The position numbers and the translations under genes were made by a program. A stretch of 64,000 bases of DNA from Eubacterium sp. (GTDB lineage Bacteria > Bacillota > Clostridia > Lachnospirales > Lachnospiraceae): positions 20,475 to 84,474 of the forward strand of contig JAFOIV010000082.1 of the NCBI GenBank assembly GCA_017420535.1. Reading direction: 5' to 3'. This document shows, piece by piece, positions 16,287 to 24,833 of the stretch. Every line of letters starts with the position of its first letter. Position 1 is the first letter of the stretch. The notes under the pieces are model-generated. The model worked only from the letters and a program-made list of their open reading frames with translations, had not been told where the DNA came from and searched no databases.

Positions 16287-16817
16287 ATGAGTATACGTGA
16301 ATTAAAAAATGACGCCAATGATATGGATTGGCTCGAAGGAAAATTTGATTCTATTTCACTGTTTAAGGGTGAGATGAATATTACAATATTTGATAATTCA
16401 GAAGAAGTGGTTTCTTATGCCGAAGAATGCGTAAAAGCTTACAATTCTTTAAATAATGATAAGGCATTATTGGATGATATTCAGGAGCATCTTGCAAAAT
16501 TTTTGCTGTATATGAATGACGAATGGAAAGCGATGGATATATATGAGGATATAGCTGCTAATACTCAGAAAGTTGTTGACGGGTATAATGAGGGCAGGCG
16601 ACTGATTGAGTATCTATCCCGTCCTCGTCTTTATGTGGAGCTTCCTGATGAAGAGAATTTCAGCAAAAATGATATCGGATATGTAATAGAGGCGGATTGC
16701 CCTTGGGAGCCAGAACATCAGTGCTCAATAATAATTAGAAATGGAAAGCTGAAGTACGTCGGCCCATCAGAGGGAAATACTCCGTGGGATGACGATGAAG
16801 ATTATTATTATTTATAA
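16287..16817 (+). CDS. Hypothetical acidic protein, DUF6985-like C-terminus
   Basis: A 176-residue acidic soluble protein. The C-terminal third (NDIGYVIEADCPWEPEHQCS, then IIRNGKLKYVGPSEGNTPW) resembles the C-terminal end of DUF6985/DUF2004-type proteins: a strand, a W.PEH turn, and a short strand ending with a Gly. The N-terminal half is helical and not recognised. A 27-codon frame (16207-16290) overlaps its ATG by four bases and starts MDVTF, like the start MLDATF of the broken gene upstream; it may be a remnant of another copy. Probably an orphan immunity protein; this is inference from family context. Confidence 0.55.
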   Translation: MSIRELKNDANDMDWLEGKFDSISLFKGEMNITIFDNSEEVVSYAEECVKAYNSLNNDKALLDDIQEHLAKFLLYMNDEWKAMDIYEDIAANTQKVVDGYNEGRRLIEYLSRPRLYVELPDEENFSKNDIGYVIEADCPWEPEHQCSIIIRNGKLKYVGPSEGNTPWDDDEDYYYL

Positions 16818-17153
16818 AGTAGTATTGTGATAAGAATAGTTTTAAAAAGATATATCACAATTATCTTTTTATTTAACCAAAGATGAAATAGAGAATTTTC
16901 ACCTTTCAACTTTGAAATTAAAGTATGAAGAAGCTTTAGGTGAATATGAAAAGTGTAGATGCACCGGATTAGGAAGACTTGTAGCAAATAGGGAGATTCC
17001 TGTTTTGAAGAGGGCAAAAGAACTGTTGTACAGATAGATATATTTCGGTTTGTCGGGATGAGGGCATAGCCTTTTATCTCGCAGTATAATTGATTAAGAA
17101 ACAAAGGAAGATTTGGGATACATTCACTTAAACAGCAAGGAAGGTACGCAAAA
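16818..17153 (+). pseudogene. Gap with a start-less gene remnant (16846-17037)
   Basis: An open frame without ATG from 16846 to TAG 17035-17037 encodes about 63 residues, with TKDEIENFHLSTLKLKYEEA and LVANREIPVLKRAKELLYR, which read like real protein but belong to no family I know. It is most likely the 3' end of a lost gene. The rest of the gap holds nothing I can name. Confidence 0.45.
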
Positions 17154-17648
17154 ATGGAAAATCCTAAAACAAAAGATTTTTATATCGACAACAAGAAAAA
17201 ATTTAAAAAGTTTAGCATCGTCTCCGCCATTCTGCTCGCAGTATTTTTTCTGATGACAGTTGTGTTTTACGTTTTGAGTCATAATCAGCTTCTCTCATAC
17301 AAAGTAGTTCAAGTGAATGTTATCAGTGTTGATATCGAGAATCCTCTGAATAAGATTGACAAAGACAAAGTAGTTGTAGAATACAATGGAAAGAATTATG
17401 AGGTAGAAAATCTCATGACTAATGAAACACTCAAATATCATACATACTTAAGCAGTCAAAAACCTGCTGATGCATATTTTGCAAATGGGAGAATCTTTGC
17501 AAACATTGACGGTATCAGAAGTACTTCTATGATTGGAATGATCTATTTTGTCTTTCTTTTCGGAACATTAATCCTGATATTAACCACAGCCGTTCTAATC
17601 GGTTGCGTTGTAGAAGCAAAGAAAAGAGAGAAAGGGATCTACCCTTAA
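17154..17648 (+). CDS. Membrane protein with two TM helices, unknown function
   Basis: A 164-residue protein with a cytoplasmic basic start (KDFYIDNKKKFKKFS), TM helix at ~21-45, an extracellular beta-rich domain (~50-120) containing VDKDKVVVEYNGKNYEVENL-type strands, and a second TM helix at ~124-150, then a basic tail. The layout resembles DUF3592-like proteins, whose external domain tests as a small beta sandwich, but I cannot confirm the family. ATG 17154 follows AAGGAAGG. It stands alone with no operon partner. Confidence 0.6.
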   Translation: MENPKTKDFYIDNKKKFKKFSIVSAILLAVFFLMTVVFYVLSHNQLLSYKVVQVNVISVDIENPLNKIDKDKVVVEYNGKNYEVENLMTNETLKYHTYLSSQKPADAYFANGRIFANIDGIRSTSMIGMIYFVFLFGTLILILTTAVLIGCVVEAKKREKGIYP

Positions 17649-17759
17649 ATAGGATCATAAAGAAAACATAAAGAATTCGCTTTTTCTCATTATTATGAGG
17701 AAAAGATTATCTTTGAAAATATCGTGCTATTGCACAAATCGTGAGTTGTAGAGGTCTTG

Positions 17760-18332
17760 ATGATGGGAAAAGAACTGTCGGAAATGACGTTGGAAGAATT
17801 GTGGGATTTATTCCCAATAGTCCTTGTTCAGCACGATGATCAATGGAACGGGTATTACGAGGAGATAGAAGCCGCAATCACTGACCTTTTGAAAGATTAT
17901 CAGATTAAAAGAATCAGTCATATTGGAAGTACGGCGATACAGGGCATATGGGCCAAGAACATTGTTGACGTGATGGTTGAGATATCTGAAAAAGCCGACA
18001 TGGAAGAAGTCGCTCACATTTTAGAGCAGAATGGATTTATCAGAATGTCCGATGAAAAAAGACGGATTTCATTAAATAAGGGATATACAAAAGAGGGCTT
18101 TGCGGATAAGGTTTATCACATTCATCTTAGATACACAGGAGATAATGACGAGCTTTATTTCCGAGACTATCTGAATGAGCATCCTCATATTGCAGAGGAA
18201 TATGAAGCATTGAAGCTTGAATTATGGAAGAGATATGAGCATAACAGAGATGCCTATACCAATGCTAAAACTGAGTTCATCCGCAAGTGGACAGCAGAAG
18301 CCCGCATGAAATATGTCGACAGATACTTATAA
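17760..18332 (+). CDS. GrpB/UPF0157-family nucleotidyltransferase-fold protein
   Basis: A ~190-residue GrpB (UPF0157) protein. Family hallmarks are WNGYYEEIEAAI (usual W...(Y/F)..E...), the strand KRISHIGSTAIQGIWAKNIVDVM (here with GSTAI.G..AK..VD in place of the common GSTAVPGL.AKPIID), the HIHLRYTGDNDELYFRDYL segment and a YEALKLEL helix near the end. The fold belongs to the nucleotidyltransferase superfamily; GrpB proteins are mostly uncharacterised. ATG 17760 or 17763 is the start (GAGG at 17751-17754); the earlier TTG 17757 is too close. Confidence 0.88.
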   Translation: MMGKELSEMTLEELWDLFPIVLVQHDDQWNGYYEEIEAAITDLLKDYQIKRISHIGSTAIQGIWAKNIVDVMVEISEKADMEEVAHILEQNGFIRMSDEKRRISLNKGYTKEGFADKVYHIHLRYTGDNDELYFRDYLNEHPHIAEEYEALKLELWKRYEHNRDAYTNAKTEFIRKWTAEARMKYVDRYL

Positions 18333-18447
18333 AATCCGTTTTGTCGGATGGTAATTATACATATTGAAGATGATTTTGATCTGCAAAAGATTGCTATTCC
18401 CTTATCTTCAGTTTTTCCTGAACAAAGAATAGAGAGGTAACAGTGAA

Positions 18448-20139
18448 ATGTTAAAATATTTATTGTATTCGCAGGATAATATTATAATGACTTTTTGTCT
18501 TGTGTTTATTATCTGGTTTATCATTCTTCTGATTGTGTGTAAAAAAGTCGGAAACATCCCCGCAAAAGCAAAAGCCTGGAAATGTCTGTGCCTTGTTCCG
18601 CTTGCGGTAGCAATAATTCATTTCTTTGTTTTTTCATTCGGTGATGCGGTTCTGCCCTTACTGGAGGAATATGGGTTCATTTATGCATCGGCTGTTCTAA
18701 CGACTCTGCTCCCGTTGTTTTTTATAAAAAAGAGCAAAAAACCCGTAAAAATAATCGGCGCTGTGGTTACCGGCGCAGTATGTCTTCTTTCGCTTTTCTT
18801 CAATATCAATAAGTCGGTGTCGGTCAATTACTCGAACAGGGATTTGAAGAGCGCATACATTTCACTGTGCGATTATTTTGAAGAAAACTATATAATGAAT
18901 GAGTGGAAAAAGCCCGATTACGAAAGAATCAAAGCGGACGGCTTAAAGCTGATTGACGAAGCCGAAAAGACAGGCGATATTACGAAATACTACGAAGCGG
19001 TTGATGAATTCACAAACAGCTTTTATGACGGACATATGGGCATATCCTTCTATGACGGAAACGATTACCTGATAACAAGGATAAAGCAATTCAACGACTA
19101 CGGACTGTCTCTGATTACACTTGACGACGGAACAACGATAGCCGTTGACGTTGACGACGGACTTGAAATAAAAAACGGAGACACTGTTACAAAATGGAAC
19201 GGCGTTCCGATTGACCAAGCCATTGAAAGCGTGCACGTCCCGATGCCCGAGCCCGTATCCGAAAACGACAGGATTGATAAAGCGTTCTGGCTGGCGTGTA
19301 CGGGAGGCGAGAGTGTTGAGGTTAGCTATATTAATTCGGATAACGAGGAAAAAACGCTTACTCTCGATAAGCTTGATTCTGAAATGCCCAGAGCATTGAA
19401 GGCAAGACGTCTGTTCTGGCATAACACGGACGAGACATATTCTTATAAAATGCTTAACGGCAATACGGGATATATGAAAATCACTTCTGAGGAAACCGAC
19501 AGGTTTCACGATTATCTTGCCTATTGCACCGGCAACCATAATTACGCAAGGGAAATGTTCAGAAACGACCTGCGGGAACTTAAAAATCAGGGAATGACAA
19601 AGCTGGTCGTTGACATAAGAAACAACGGCGGCGGTTATGACGAGGTTGCAACCGCTCTTGCAAGTCTGTTTACAAAAGAAAAAATGTACGCCTATTCGCT
19701 CGGAATCAGAAAGAACGGCGAGTACATTAAAACTGCCGACAGATATGTTTCGGCAGACGGCGAATTCAGTGATATTGAAGTACTCGTGCTTACCAATATG
19801 CGCTGCGCATCTGCGGGAGACGGAATGGTTCTTTATCTGTCAAGGCTTGACAACGTTACGGTTGCTGGCTTGTCCTGCCCCGCGGGCTGCAATCAGGAAT
19901 CGGGCGGTTCGATATTTATGCCGAAAGGTATAGTTGTTAATTTCCCCGTGGGACTTGTGATGGACGAGGAAGCAAACCCGAATATCGACGTTGATGATTC
20001 AAGACAAAGCCGAACTCCGCTCGATGTAAAAATCCCATTGACAAAGGAAGCGGCTCTTAAAATCTTTAATGAAGAAAACTTTGATAACGGTAAAGATTAC
20101 GAGCTCGAATGGGCGATTGATTTTCTTGATTTAGAATAA
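18448..20139 (+). CDS. Membrane-bound S41-family (tail-specific protease-like) peptidase
   Basis: A 563-residue protein. Four hydrophobic helices fill residues ~12-120. A PDZ-like segment follows (~240-290, with GLEIKNGDTVTKWNGVPID), then the S41 catalytic domain with KLVVDIRNNGGGYDEVA and NMRCASAGDGMVLYLSRL, where the serine of CASAGD is the likely nucleophile. The active site should face outward. Codon use is richer in G and C (GAC, GGC, AAC, GCC) than in neighbours, from about 18540 to 20130, which suggests acquisition from another Clostridial lineage. ATG 18448 follows AGAGAGG. No partner gene is adjacent. Confidence 0.85.
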   Translation: MLKYLLYSQDNIIMTFCLVFIIWFIILLIVCKKVGNIPAKAKAWKCLCLVPLAVAIIHFFVFSFGDAVLPLLEEYGFIYASAVLTTLLPLFFIKKSKKPVKIIGAVVTGAVCLLSLFFNINKSVSVNYSNRDLKSAYISLCDYFEENYIMNEWKKPDYERIKADGLKLIDEAEKTGDITKYYEAVDEFTNSFYDGHMGISFYDGNDYLITRIKQFNDYGLSLITLDDGTTIAVDVDDGLEIKNGDTVTKWNGVPIDQAIESVHVPMPEPVSENDRIDKAFWLACTGGESVEVSYINSDNEEKTLTLDKLDSEMPRALKARRLFWHNTDETYSYKMLNGNTGYMKITSEETDRFHDYLAYCTGNHNYAREMFRNDLRELKNQGMTKLVVDIRNNGGGYDEVATALASLFTKEKMYAYSLGIRKNGEYIKTADRYVSADGEFSDIEVLVLTNMRCASAGDGMVLYLSRLDNVTVAGLSCPAGCNQESGGSIFMPKGIVVNFPVGLVMDEEANPNIDVDDSRQSRTPLDVKIPLTKEAALKIFNEENFDNGKDYELEWAIDFLDLE

Positions 20140-20202
20140 ACATTGACAAATTCCAATTTATAGAGGCAAATAATATTACAGAATAATTTACTGGAGGAGA
20201 CA

Positions 20203-20907
20203 ATGAAGGTCCTTTTTATCGGAAACAGTCACACATATATGAATGACATGCCGGAGCTCACAAGACGGATGATTGAGAGTGCCACTGGTCTGCCTTGCCT
20301 GGTCACTATGTTGGCGTATTCTGGGAGATCACTAAAATGGCATATGGAAGAAGAGTACTTCTCTGAGCGATTTAATATACTGCATGGCGGTTACGACTAT
20401 TGCGTAATTCAGGAACAGGCTCATCCAATGGGAGATGAGCAGGATACTATAACAAACGCCAGTAAGATCATAGAATTGTGTAAAATTGCCGGCACTAAAC
20501 CAGTCATCTTCGAAACTTGGGCAGAGAAGAAAAAACCAGAGAATCAAGTTGAAATGAACCGCAGATATCAGAATCTTGCAAAAAGTCAGGACGTGTTGCT
20601 TGCTCCAATCGGAGAAGTGTGGAGTGCAACTATGAAGGACCTTGCATGCCTTGAATCAGATCTGTACTTTAGAGACGGAGAACATGCTTCAGCTGTTGGC
20701 GACTACCTTGTTTCAATTGTCCTTACAAAGACAATTACTGGCAAGCTTCCACCTGAAGATTTCTTGGAGGCATTTGATTTTGTTATTCCAGAAAGTAATT
20801 ACTTTATTCCGGTAAAAGAGGACGTTGAGGAAGAGACAATTATGCTATCCAAGGAGATTACAGAAATAATAAGAAAACATGTTGATAATTCAAGTTTGTT
20901 GGGATGA
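20203..20907 (+). CDS. SGNH/GDSL-type hydrolase
   Basis: A 234-residue soluble esterase-fold protein. Block I is VLFIGNSHTYMNDMPEL (Ser ~10 as nucleophile in GNSHT), the glycine block is AYSGRSLKWH, the block III equivalent is YDYCVIQEQAH, and block V is FRDGEHASAVGDYL with the Asp-x-x-His pair (DGEH). No signal peptide. Similar to the DUF4886-type SGNH family; it probably removes acyl or acetyl groups, substrate unknown. ATG 20203 follows TGGAGGAG. Confidence 0.88.
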   Translation: MKVLFIGNSHTYMNDMPELTRRMIESATGLPCLVTMLAYSGRSLKWHMEEEYFSERFNILHGGYDYCVIQEQAHPMGDEQDTITNASKIIELCKIAGTKPVIFETWAEKKKPENQVEMNRRYQNLAKSQDVLLAPIGEVWSATMKDLACLESDLYFRDGEHASAVGDYLVSIVLTKTITGKLPPEDFLEAFDFVIPESNYFIPVKEDVEEETIMLSKEITEIIRKHVDNSSLLG

Positions 20908-20950
20908 TGCGATAGTCAATTCTATCTTAGGATAATCAGAGGAAAGAAAA

Positions 20951-21022
20951 ATGAAAGTATATGTACTTTGGCATGTTTATGAATTAAGTGACGATTTTGG
21001 AGAACATGATGAAGAAAAGTAG
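20951..21022 (+). pseudogene. Truncated DUF7336-like start (23 residues)
   Basis: ATG 20951, with GAGGAAAG upstream, opens MKVYVLWHVYELSDDFGEHD and stops after DEEK. The start is typical of a small family (I recall DUF7336) whose members run to about 70-100 residues and begin MKVYLLWHVHE. Only the first quarter is left, followed by the duplicated membrane-protein block. Confidence 0.5.
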
Positions 21023-21049
21023 GATTTATAGCTCTATAGGAGAAATGTT

Positions 21050-21364
21050 TTGGGAGGAAATGACAAGGTGATTACGATAATAGATATTTTGGCGTATTTG
21101 ATAAATGATCTGCTTGGATGGTTTATTATTATATGTTTTGACTTGACTGGATATGATAGCAAATTCCAGAATTTGAAGTTTCACTGGGCATTTCTGGTAA
21201 TAGGTGTTATTCATATTTTTTTAAGTATGATCTGTAATGTGTTATTCTTCAAAAAGGAGAGAACAAAATATCACATTCAAATTGGAAAAAAGTTGTTTAT
21301 CTATAATATGATAATGACGCTATTACCTTATTTGTATTTAGCTTTTATATGGCTATTTACATAA
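21050..21364 (+). CDS. Small three-TM membrane protein, copy A
   Basis: About 104 residues with three hydrophobic helices (~8-30, 47-66 and 81-102). From VTIIDILAYLINDL-type residues onward it is almost identical to the protein at 24834-25166 (differences at about ten positions only), so the two are a recent duplication. Start choice is open: TTG 21050 (AGGAG at 21039-21043) or GTG 21068 (GGAGG at 21053-21057). No family is recognised. Confidence 0.65.
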   Translation: MGGNDKVITIIDILAYLINDLLGWFIIICFDLTGYDSKFQNLKFHWAFLVIGVIHIFLSMICNVLFFKKERTKYHIQIGKKLFIYNMIMTLLPYLYLAFIWLFT

Positions 21365-21422
21365 GACCAGTTATCTCAAGTTTGTATGGGAAAATATATG
21401 ATTCATATAGAGAAAGTAAACG

Positions 21423-21512
21423 GTGACTCCGGGAATCACTATTGGAAAGAAAGTTATCATTGGTGCGGGAAGTGTTAGAAACAACTGCCAGAGTGGAAGA
21501 CTTCAGGAGTAG
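21423..21512 (+). pseudogene. Remnant of a hexapeptide-repeat acetyltransferase
   Basis: A 29-codon frame reads VTPGITIGKKVIIGAGSVRN before leaving the family and ending at TAG. The turn PGITIGKKVIIGAGSV is the left-handed beta-helix coil seen in LacA/maltose O-acetyltransferase-type enzymes. There is no catalytic part left. It overlaps the leader of the HAD gene. Confidence 0.6.
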
Positions 21513-21523
21513 TGAGGTTATTG

Positions 21524-22195
21524 ATGATAAAGAATGTTATATTTGATTGTTTTGGAACATTGATAGACACGGGAACGGGATCTATGGATGCCGTAAGGAG
21601 TATTCTTACAAATGTAAACCTTAATGTTGATGCAGATGAATTTTATTCGGAATGGAAGATTAAAAAGAAGGAAATGACTTACTTTGATGAATTCTATTCA
21701 GAAAAAGAATTATTTAAGATGAGTCTGGCTGAGATGTTTAAAAAGTATAATCTCACTGCAGATATAGATGAAGCAGTGCAGCCGATGATAAGGGTTTTGT
21801 TCGGGGAAAGAAAGGCATTTCCTGATACGGCAGAGATACTTGAATATCTTGATAAAGCCGGTATTAATTATGCAATTGGTTCTACAACAGACAATGATTC
21901 ATTGATACATTTCCTTGACATGAATAATTTATCGATTCCGTTAGTATTCACCTCAGAGGATATGAGAGTGTATAAGCCGGTTCCGGATTTTTATACGAAG
22001 ATTTTGGAAAAAACAGGGTGGAAATATGAGGAAACCTTGTTTGTTGGAGATAATCTGGTAGATGATGTTAAGGGACCTAAGTCAGTAGGAATGAGATCAG
22101 CTTTGATCGATAGAAAAGGAAGATATAGCAACAATTCCGGGATAAAACCAGATTTCGTTTTTAATTCACTAAAGGAATTGAAGAGTATCATATAA
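21524..22195 (+). CDS. HAD-superfamily hydrolase
   Basis: A ~223-residue phosphatase-like protein. Motif I FDCFGTLIDTG (Asp nucleophile), a helical cap, motif II IGSTTDND, motif III Lys in RVYKPVPDFY and motif IV FVGDNLVDDVKG are all present, so it should be active. It resembles HAD-IA enzymes (haloacid dehalogenase/phosphoglycolate phosphatase-like) of unknown substrate. ATG 21524, with GAGG at 21514-21517, is preferred over GTG 21512. Confidence 0.9.
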   Translation: MIKNVIFDCFGTLIDTGTGSMDAVRSILTNVNLNVDADEFYSEWKIKKKEMTYFDEFYSEKELFKMSLAEMFKKYNLTADIDEAVQPMIRVLFGERKAFPDTAEILEYLDKAGINYAIGSTTDNDSLIHFLDMNNLSIPLVFTSEDMRVYKPVPDFYTKILEKTGWKYEETLFVGDNLVDDVKGPKSVGMRSALIDRKGRYSNNSGIKPDFVFNSLKELKSII

Positions 22196-22252
22196 AAATG
22201 AACTTATTAAGGTTGAAGGAATATATACAGGGGTAAAGTAAGGAGTATATTT

Positions 22253-22513
22253 ATGAAATTGAAATCAGATTGGGTATTTAATTATAAAAAAGGTATCAGA
22301 GAGGCGATGGTTTCATGGAATTATCATGTACAGGGAGAAAATCTTTATTTTGCCGGGGAAAACAATTATTTATACTGTATTGATAAAACAACGGGAAAAG
22401 AGCTTATGACAAAGAAAAAGACTAAAGGAGTCTGCAGGGATATCTATGTTGAGGATAAGGGGCTGATCGTAATAAGTGACAAGGGCCAGGTAGAACATTT
22501 TCAGTTAAGTTAA
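22253..22513 (+). CDS. Short PQQ-like beta-propeller fragment, hypothetical
   Basis: An 86-residue protein. ENLYFAGENNYLYCIDKTTG followed by KELM, then DIYVEDKGLIVISDKGQVEHF, are two blades of a PQQ/YVTN-type propeller (AxDxxTG motif as CIDKTTGKEL). Complete propellers have six to eight blades, so this is either a fragment or a partner subunit. ATG 22253 follows AAGGAG. Confidence 0.55.
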   Translation: MKLKSDWVFNYKKGIREAMVSWNYHVQGENLYFAGENNYLYCIDKTTGKELMTKKKTKGVCRDIYVEDKGLIVISDKGQVEHFQLS

Positions 22514-22601
22514 TATAAAGATAAGTTCTGATATAAGCGAAACTGGTATTATCAAAAATATTAAAACTGGATATTTCTATATTACCAGATGTTTTCTATA
22601 A

Positions 22602-22635
22602 TCCTTTCCATAAAATCATTAGTGATATGGAAGGA
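22602..22635 (+). promoter_or_regulatory. Hairpin covering the pdxS ribosome binding site
   Basis: TCCTTTCCATA (22602-22612) can pair with TATGGAAGGA (22626-22635), with one bulged base. The right arm contains the GGAAGGAG ribosome binding site of pdxS (ATG 22644). A stem that hides the site suggests translational control or a long-range RNA switch. There is no known PLP riboswitch in this position, so this is a structural observation only. Confidence 0.5.
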
Positions 22636-22643
22636 GAAAAAAT

Positions 22644-23528
22644 ATGAGCGATATCAGTAAGACACAATATGAACTTAATAAGGGGCTTGCCCAGATGCTT
22701 AAGGGTGGGGTGATAATGGATGTTACAACTCCTGAGCAGGCTAAAATTGCAGAAGCAGCGGGGGCCTGTGCGGTAATGGCTCTGGAAAGAATACCTGCTG
22801 ACATACGTGCGGCAGGCGGGGTATCAAGAATGAGTGATCCAGCGATGATAAAGGGAATCCAGGATGCCGTATCAATTCCGGTAATGGCAAAATGTCGCAT
22901 TGGTCATTTTGTTGAAGCTCAGATCCTTGAAGCGATTGAGATTGACTATATAGATGAATCAGAGGTACTTTCGCCGGCTGATGACATTTATCATATAGAC
23001 AAGAAAAAATTCAAAGTTCCATTTGTATGTGGTGCCAGAGATTTAGGAGAAGCTTTAAGAAGGATAAATGAAGGGGCTTCAATGATAAGAACTAAGGGGG
23101 AACCTGGAACAGGTGACGTAGTTCAGGCGGTCAGACATATGAGAAAGATGAATTCTGAAATAAGAAAAATTGTTTCTCTTAGGGAAGATGAACTTTATGA
23201 AGAGGCTAAGCAGTTACAGGTTCCTTATGAATTAGTGCTTTATGTCCATGATAATGGCCGACTTCCTGTAGTAAATTTTGCGGCAGGCGGGGTTGCAACT
23301 CCGGCAGATGCTGCACTTATGATGCAGCTTGGAGCAGAAGGAGTCTTTGTAGGTTCGGGAATATTTAAGTCTGGAGATCCCGAAAAAAGAGCGACAGCGA
23401 TAGTTCAGGCAGTCACGAATTACCAGGATGCTTCACTAATAGCTGAATTATCAAAAGATTTGGGAGAAGCGATGGTAGGGATTAATCCGTCTGAGATAAA
23501 GATCATCATGGAAGAAAGAGGGCGTTAG
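22644..23528 (+). CDS. pdxS: Pyridoxal 5'-phosphate synthase subunit PdxS
   Basis: 294 residues, the normal length. PdxS condenses ribose 5-phosphate, glyceraldehyde 3-phosphate and ammonia to PLP, inside a dodecamer capped by PdxT. Landmarks: [17 protein letters not shown] (first active-site Asp), [18 protein letters not shown] (Asp and Arg), [13 protein letters not shown] with the catalytic lysine, [14 protein letters not shown], the [12 protein letters not shown] loop with the second lysine, and [17 protein letters not shown] for phosphate binding. The stop codon is one base from the pdxT ATG, so both are co-translated. Confidence 0.98.
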   Translation: MSDISKTQYELNKGLAQMLKGGVIMDVTTPEQAKIAEAAGACAVMALERIPADIRAAGGVSRMSDPAMIKGIQDAVSIPVMAKCRIGHFVEAQILEAIEIDYIDESEVLSPADDIYHIDKKKFKVPFVCGARDLGEALRRINEGASMIRTKGEPGTGDVVQAVRHMRKMNSEIRKIVSLREDELYEEAKQLQVPYELVLYVHDNGRLPVVNFAAGGVATPADAALMMQLGAEGVFVGSGIFKSGDPEKRATAIVQAVTNYQDASLIAELSKDLGEAMVGINPSEIKIIMEERGR

Positions 23529-23529
23529 T

Positions 23530-24096
23530 ATGAATATCGGAATACTGGCCCTTCAGGGTGCATTTGAAGAACATAAAAAAGTATTTGAAAGTCTGGGAGT
23601 CTCTTCGAAGGAAATACGCCAAAAAAAGGACTTGTCAGGGATTGATGCCATAGTTCTTCCAGGAGGAGAAAGTACAGTTCAGGGGCAACTTTTGCGTAAA
23701 TTAGATATCTTCATTGAATTAAAAAATCTGATAGAAGCCGGACTTCCAACTTTAGCTACCTGTGCCGGAGCCATTTTACTTGCAAAAAAAATAGAAAATG
23801 ATCCTGATAGCCATCTTGCTACTCTCCCGGTAACAATTAGAAGAAATGCATATGGCAGACAGCTTGGCAGCTTTAAAAGTTTATTAGATTTTGATGATAT
23901 TAAAGATTATCCTGCGGTTTTTATAAGGGCACCATATTTTACCGAGTTAGGCCAGGGGGTTCAGATACTTTCTCAAAATGGTTCGGAAATTGTGGCTGTA
24001 AAATATAAAAACCAGTTGGCTATGTCATTTCATCCGGAAATGACTAGTGATACAAGAATCCATAAAAAATTTCTGGAAATATATGGTAACGGATAG
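23530..24096 (+). CDS. pdxT: Glutaminase subunit PdxT of PLP synthase
   Basis: 188 residues. Class I glutamine amidotransferase that supplies ammonia to PdxS. LPGGEST, the catalytic cysteine in ATCAGAILLAKK (family GTCAG), the oxyanion QLGSF and the His-Glu pair of SFHPEMTSD are present. Directly after pdxS (one intervening base), which is the standard operon order in Firmicutes using the deoxyxylulose-independent B6 route. Confidence 0.97.
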   Translation: MNIGILALQGAFEEHKKVFESLGVSSKEIRQKKDLSGIDAIVLPGGESTVQGQLLRKLDIFIELKNLIEAGLPTLATCAGAILLAKKIENDPDSHLATLPVTIRRNAYGRQLGSFKSLLDFDDIKDYPAVFIRAPYFTELGQGVQILSQNGSEIVAVKYKNQLAMSFHPEMTSDTRIHKKFLEIYGNG

Positions 24097-24157
24097 AGAC
24101 TAATAAAGCCATTGGCTACATCAGATTCTTTTATTGAATCTCTTTCAAGTCGTGGCT

Positions 24158-24253
24158 GCAAAGCTATCATTTCCGGGAGATGAAAAGAGTTCCGGGGGCT
24201 GTGTCTTATATGAAAAACGTGATAAGGTTCAGGAACTCTTGGAAAAATATTGA
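24158..24253 (+). pseudogene. Short C-terminal gene remnant
   Basis: A start-less frame encodes AKLSFPGDEKSSGGCVLYEK and RDKVQELLEKY before TGA. The text is protein-like (charged helix end) but cannot be assigned. The rest of 24097-24286 holds no other feature. Confidence 0.35.
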
Positions 24254-24286
24254 CAATATTATCGCATAATTAAGAGGAGATTATAA

Positions 24287-24646
24287 ATGGCTGTCGATGA
24301 ATCATTGAATATAGAAAATACAGATACAATAGATGCACTTGCATATGAAGATGATACTAATAAGTTAATATTATGTATATTTGACGGAATGGACTGGATA
24401 GATGAAGCAAAGCATATGTTATTATTGCAATCCAAATTAAACAGTTATATTGGGTTTATAGACACAAAGCAATATGCTGAAAAATATCCTGATACAATTA
24501 GTATAGAGATCAGAATTTCATTTCTTTTTAAAGAACCTCAGATTTGTAGTAGGTTTATTGAAAATGTTGTGCAACCCAAATTATCTGAAATATTCAATAA
24601 TGTTGATGTGGTAGTGGAGCATGGAACAAAAGACAGTCAAGCTTAA
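24287..24646 (+). CDS. DUF6572-like protein
   Basis: A 119-residue acidic protein with IDALAYEDDTNKLILCIFDG, MDWIDEAKHMLLLQSKLNSY, then IGFIDTKQYAEKYP. The pattern of a strand ending in D(H/G)(M/L)DW, a helix with HxLLLQ.K(I/L)N.Y, and FI.(S/T)(G/K).(Y/A)..YP is what I recall for DUF6572, a family found in immunity-gene arrays. Function unproven. ATG 24287 follows AAGAGGAG. Confidence 0.65.
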   Translation: MAVDESLNIENTDTIDALAYEDDTNKLILCIFDGMDWIDEAKHMLLLQSKLNSYIGFIDTKQYAEKYPDTISIEIRISFLFKEPQICSRFIENVVQPKLSEIFNNVDVVVEHGTKDSQA

Positions 24647-24770
24647 CCGGGAAGAAAAGAATTGAGTTAGTGGGGATCATAAGGGGGAATTATATGAAAA
24701 TATAATTACAAGTTGTATGGTATGATGTTGCGCGCAATGTTAAATTATTTTTATATGGAGGAGGATTACC

Positions 24771-24803
24771 ATGAGTGGAAAAGAACAATCTGTGAAATAC
24801 TAA
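24771..24803 (+). pseudogene. Eleven-codon remnant of a DUF6985-like gene
   Basis: ATG 24771, with a perfect GGAGGAGG site, starts MSGKEQSVKY and stops. The DNA from AGTGGAAAAGAACAATCTGT on matches bases 15779-15830 of the broken DUF6985-like gene closely, but in shifted frame. So a fragment of that gene, or of a sister copy, sits here, directly before the second membrane-protein copy. Confidence 0.6.
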
Positions 24804-24833
24804 TTATGCGTGATGATGGACAAAAGGAATATT

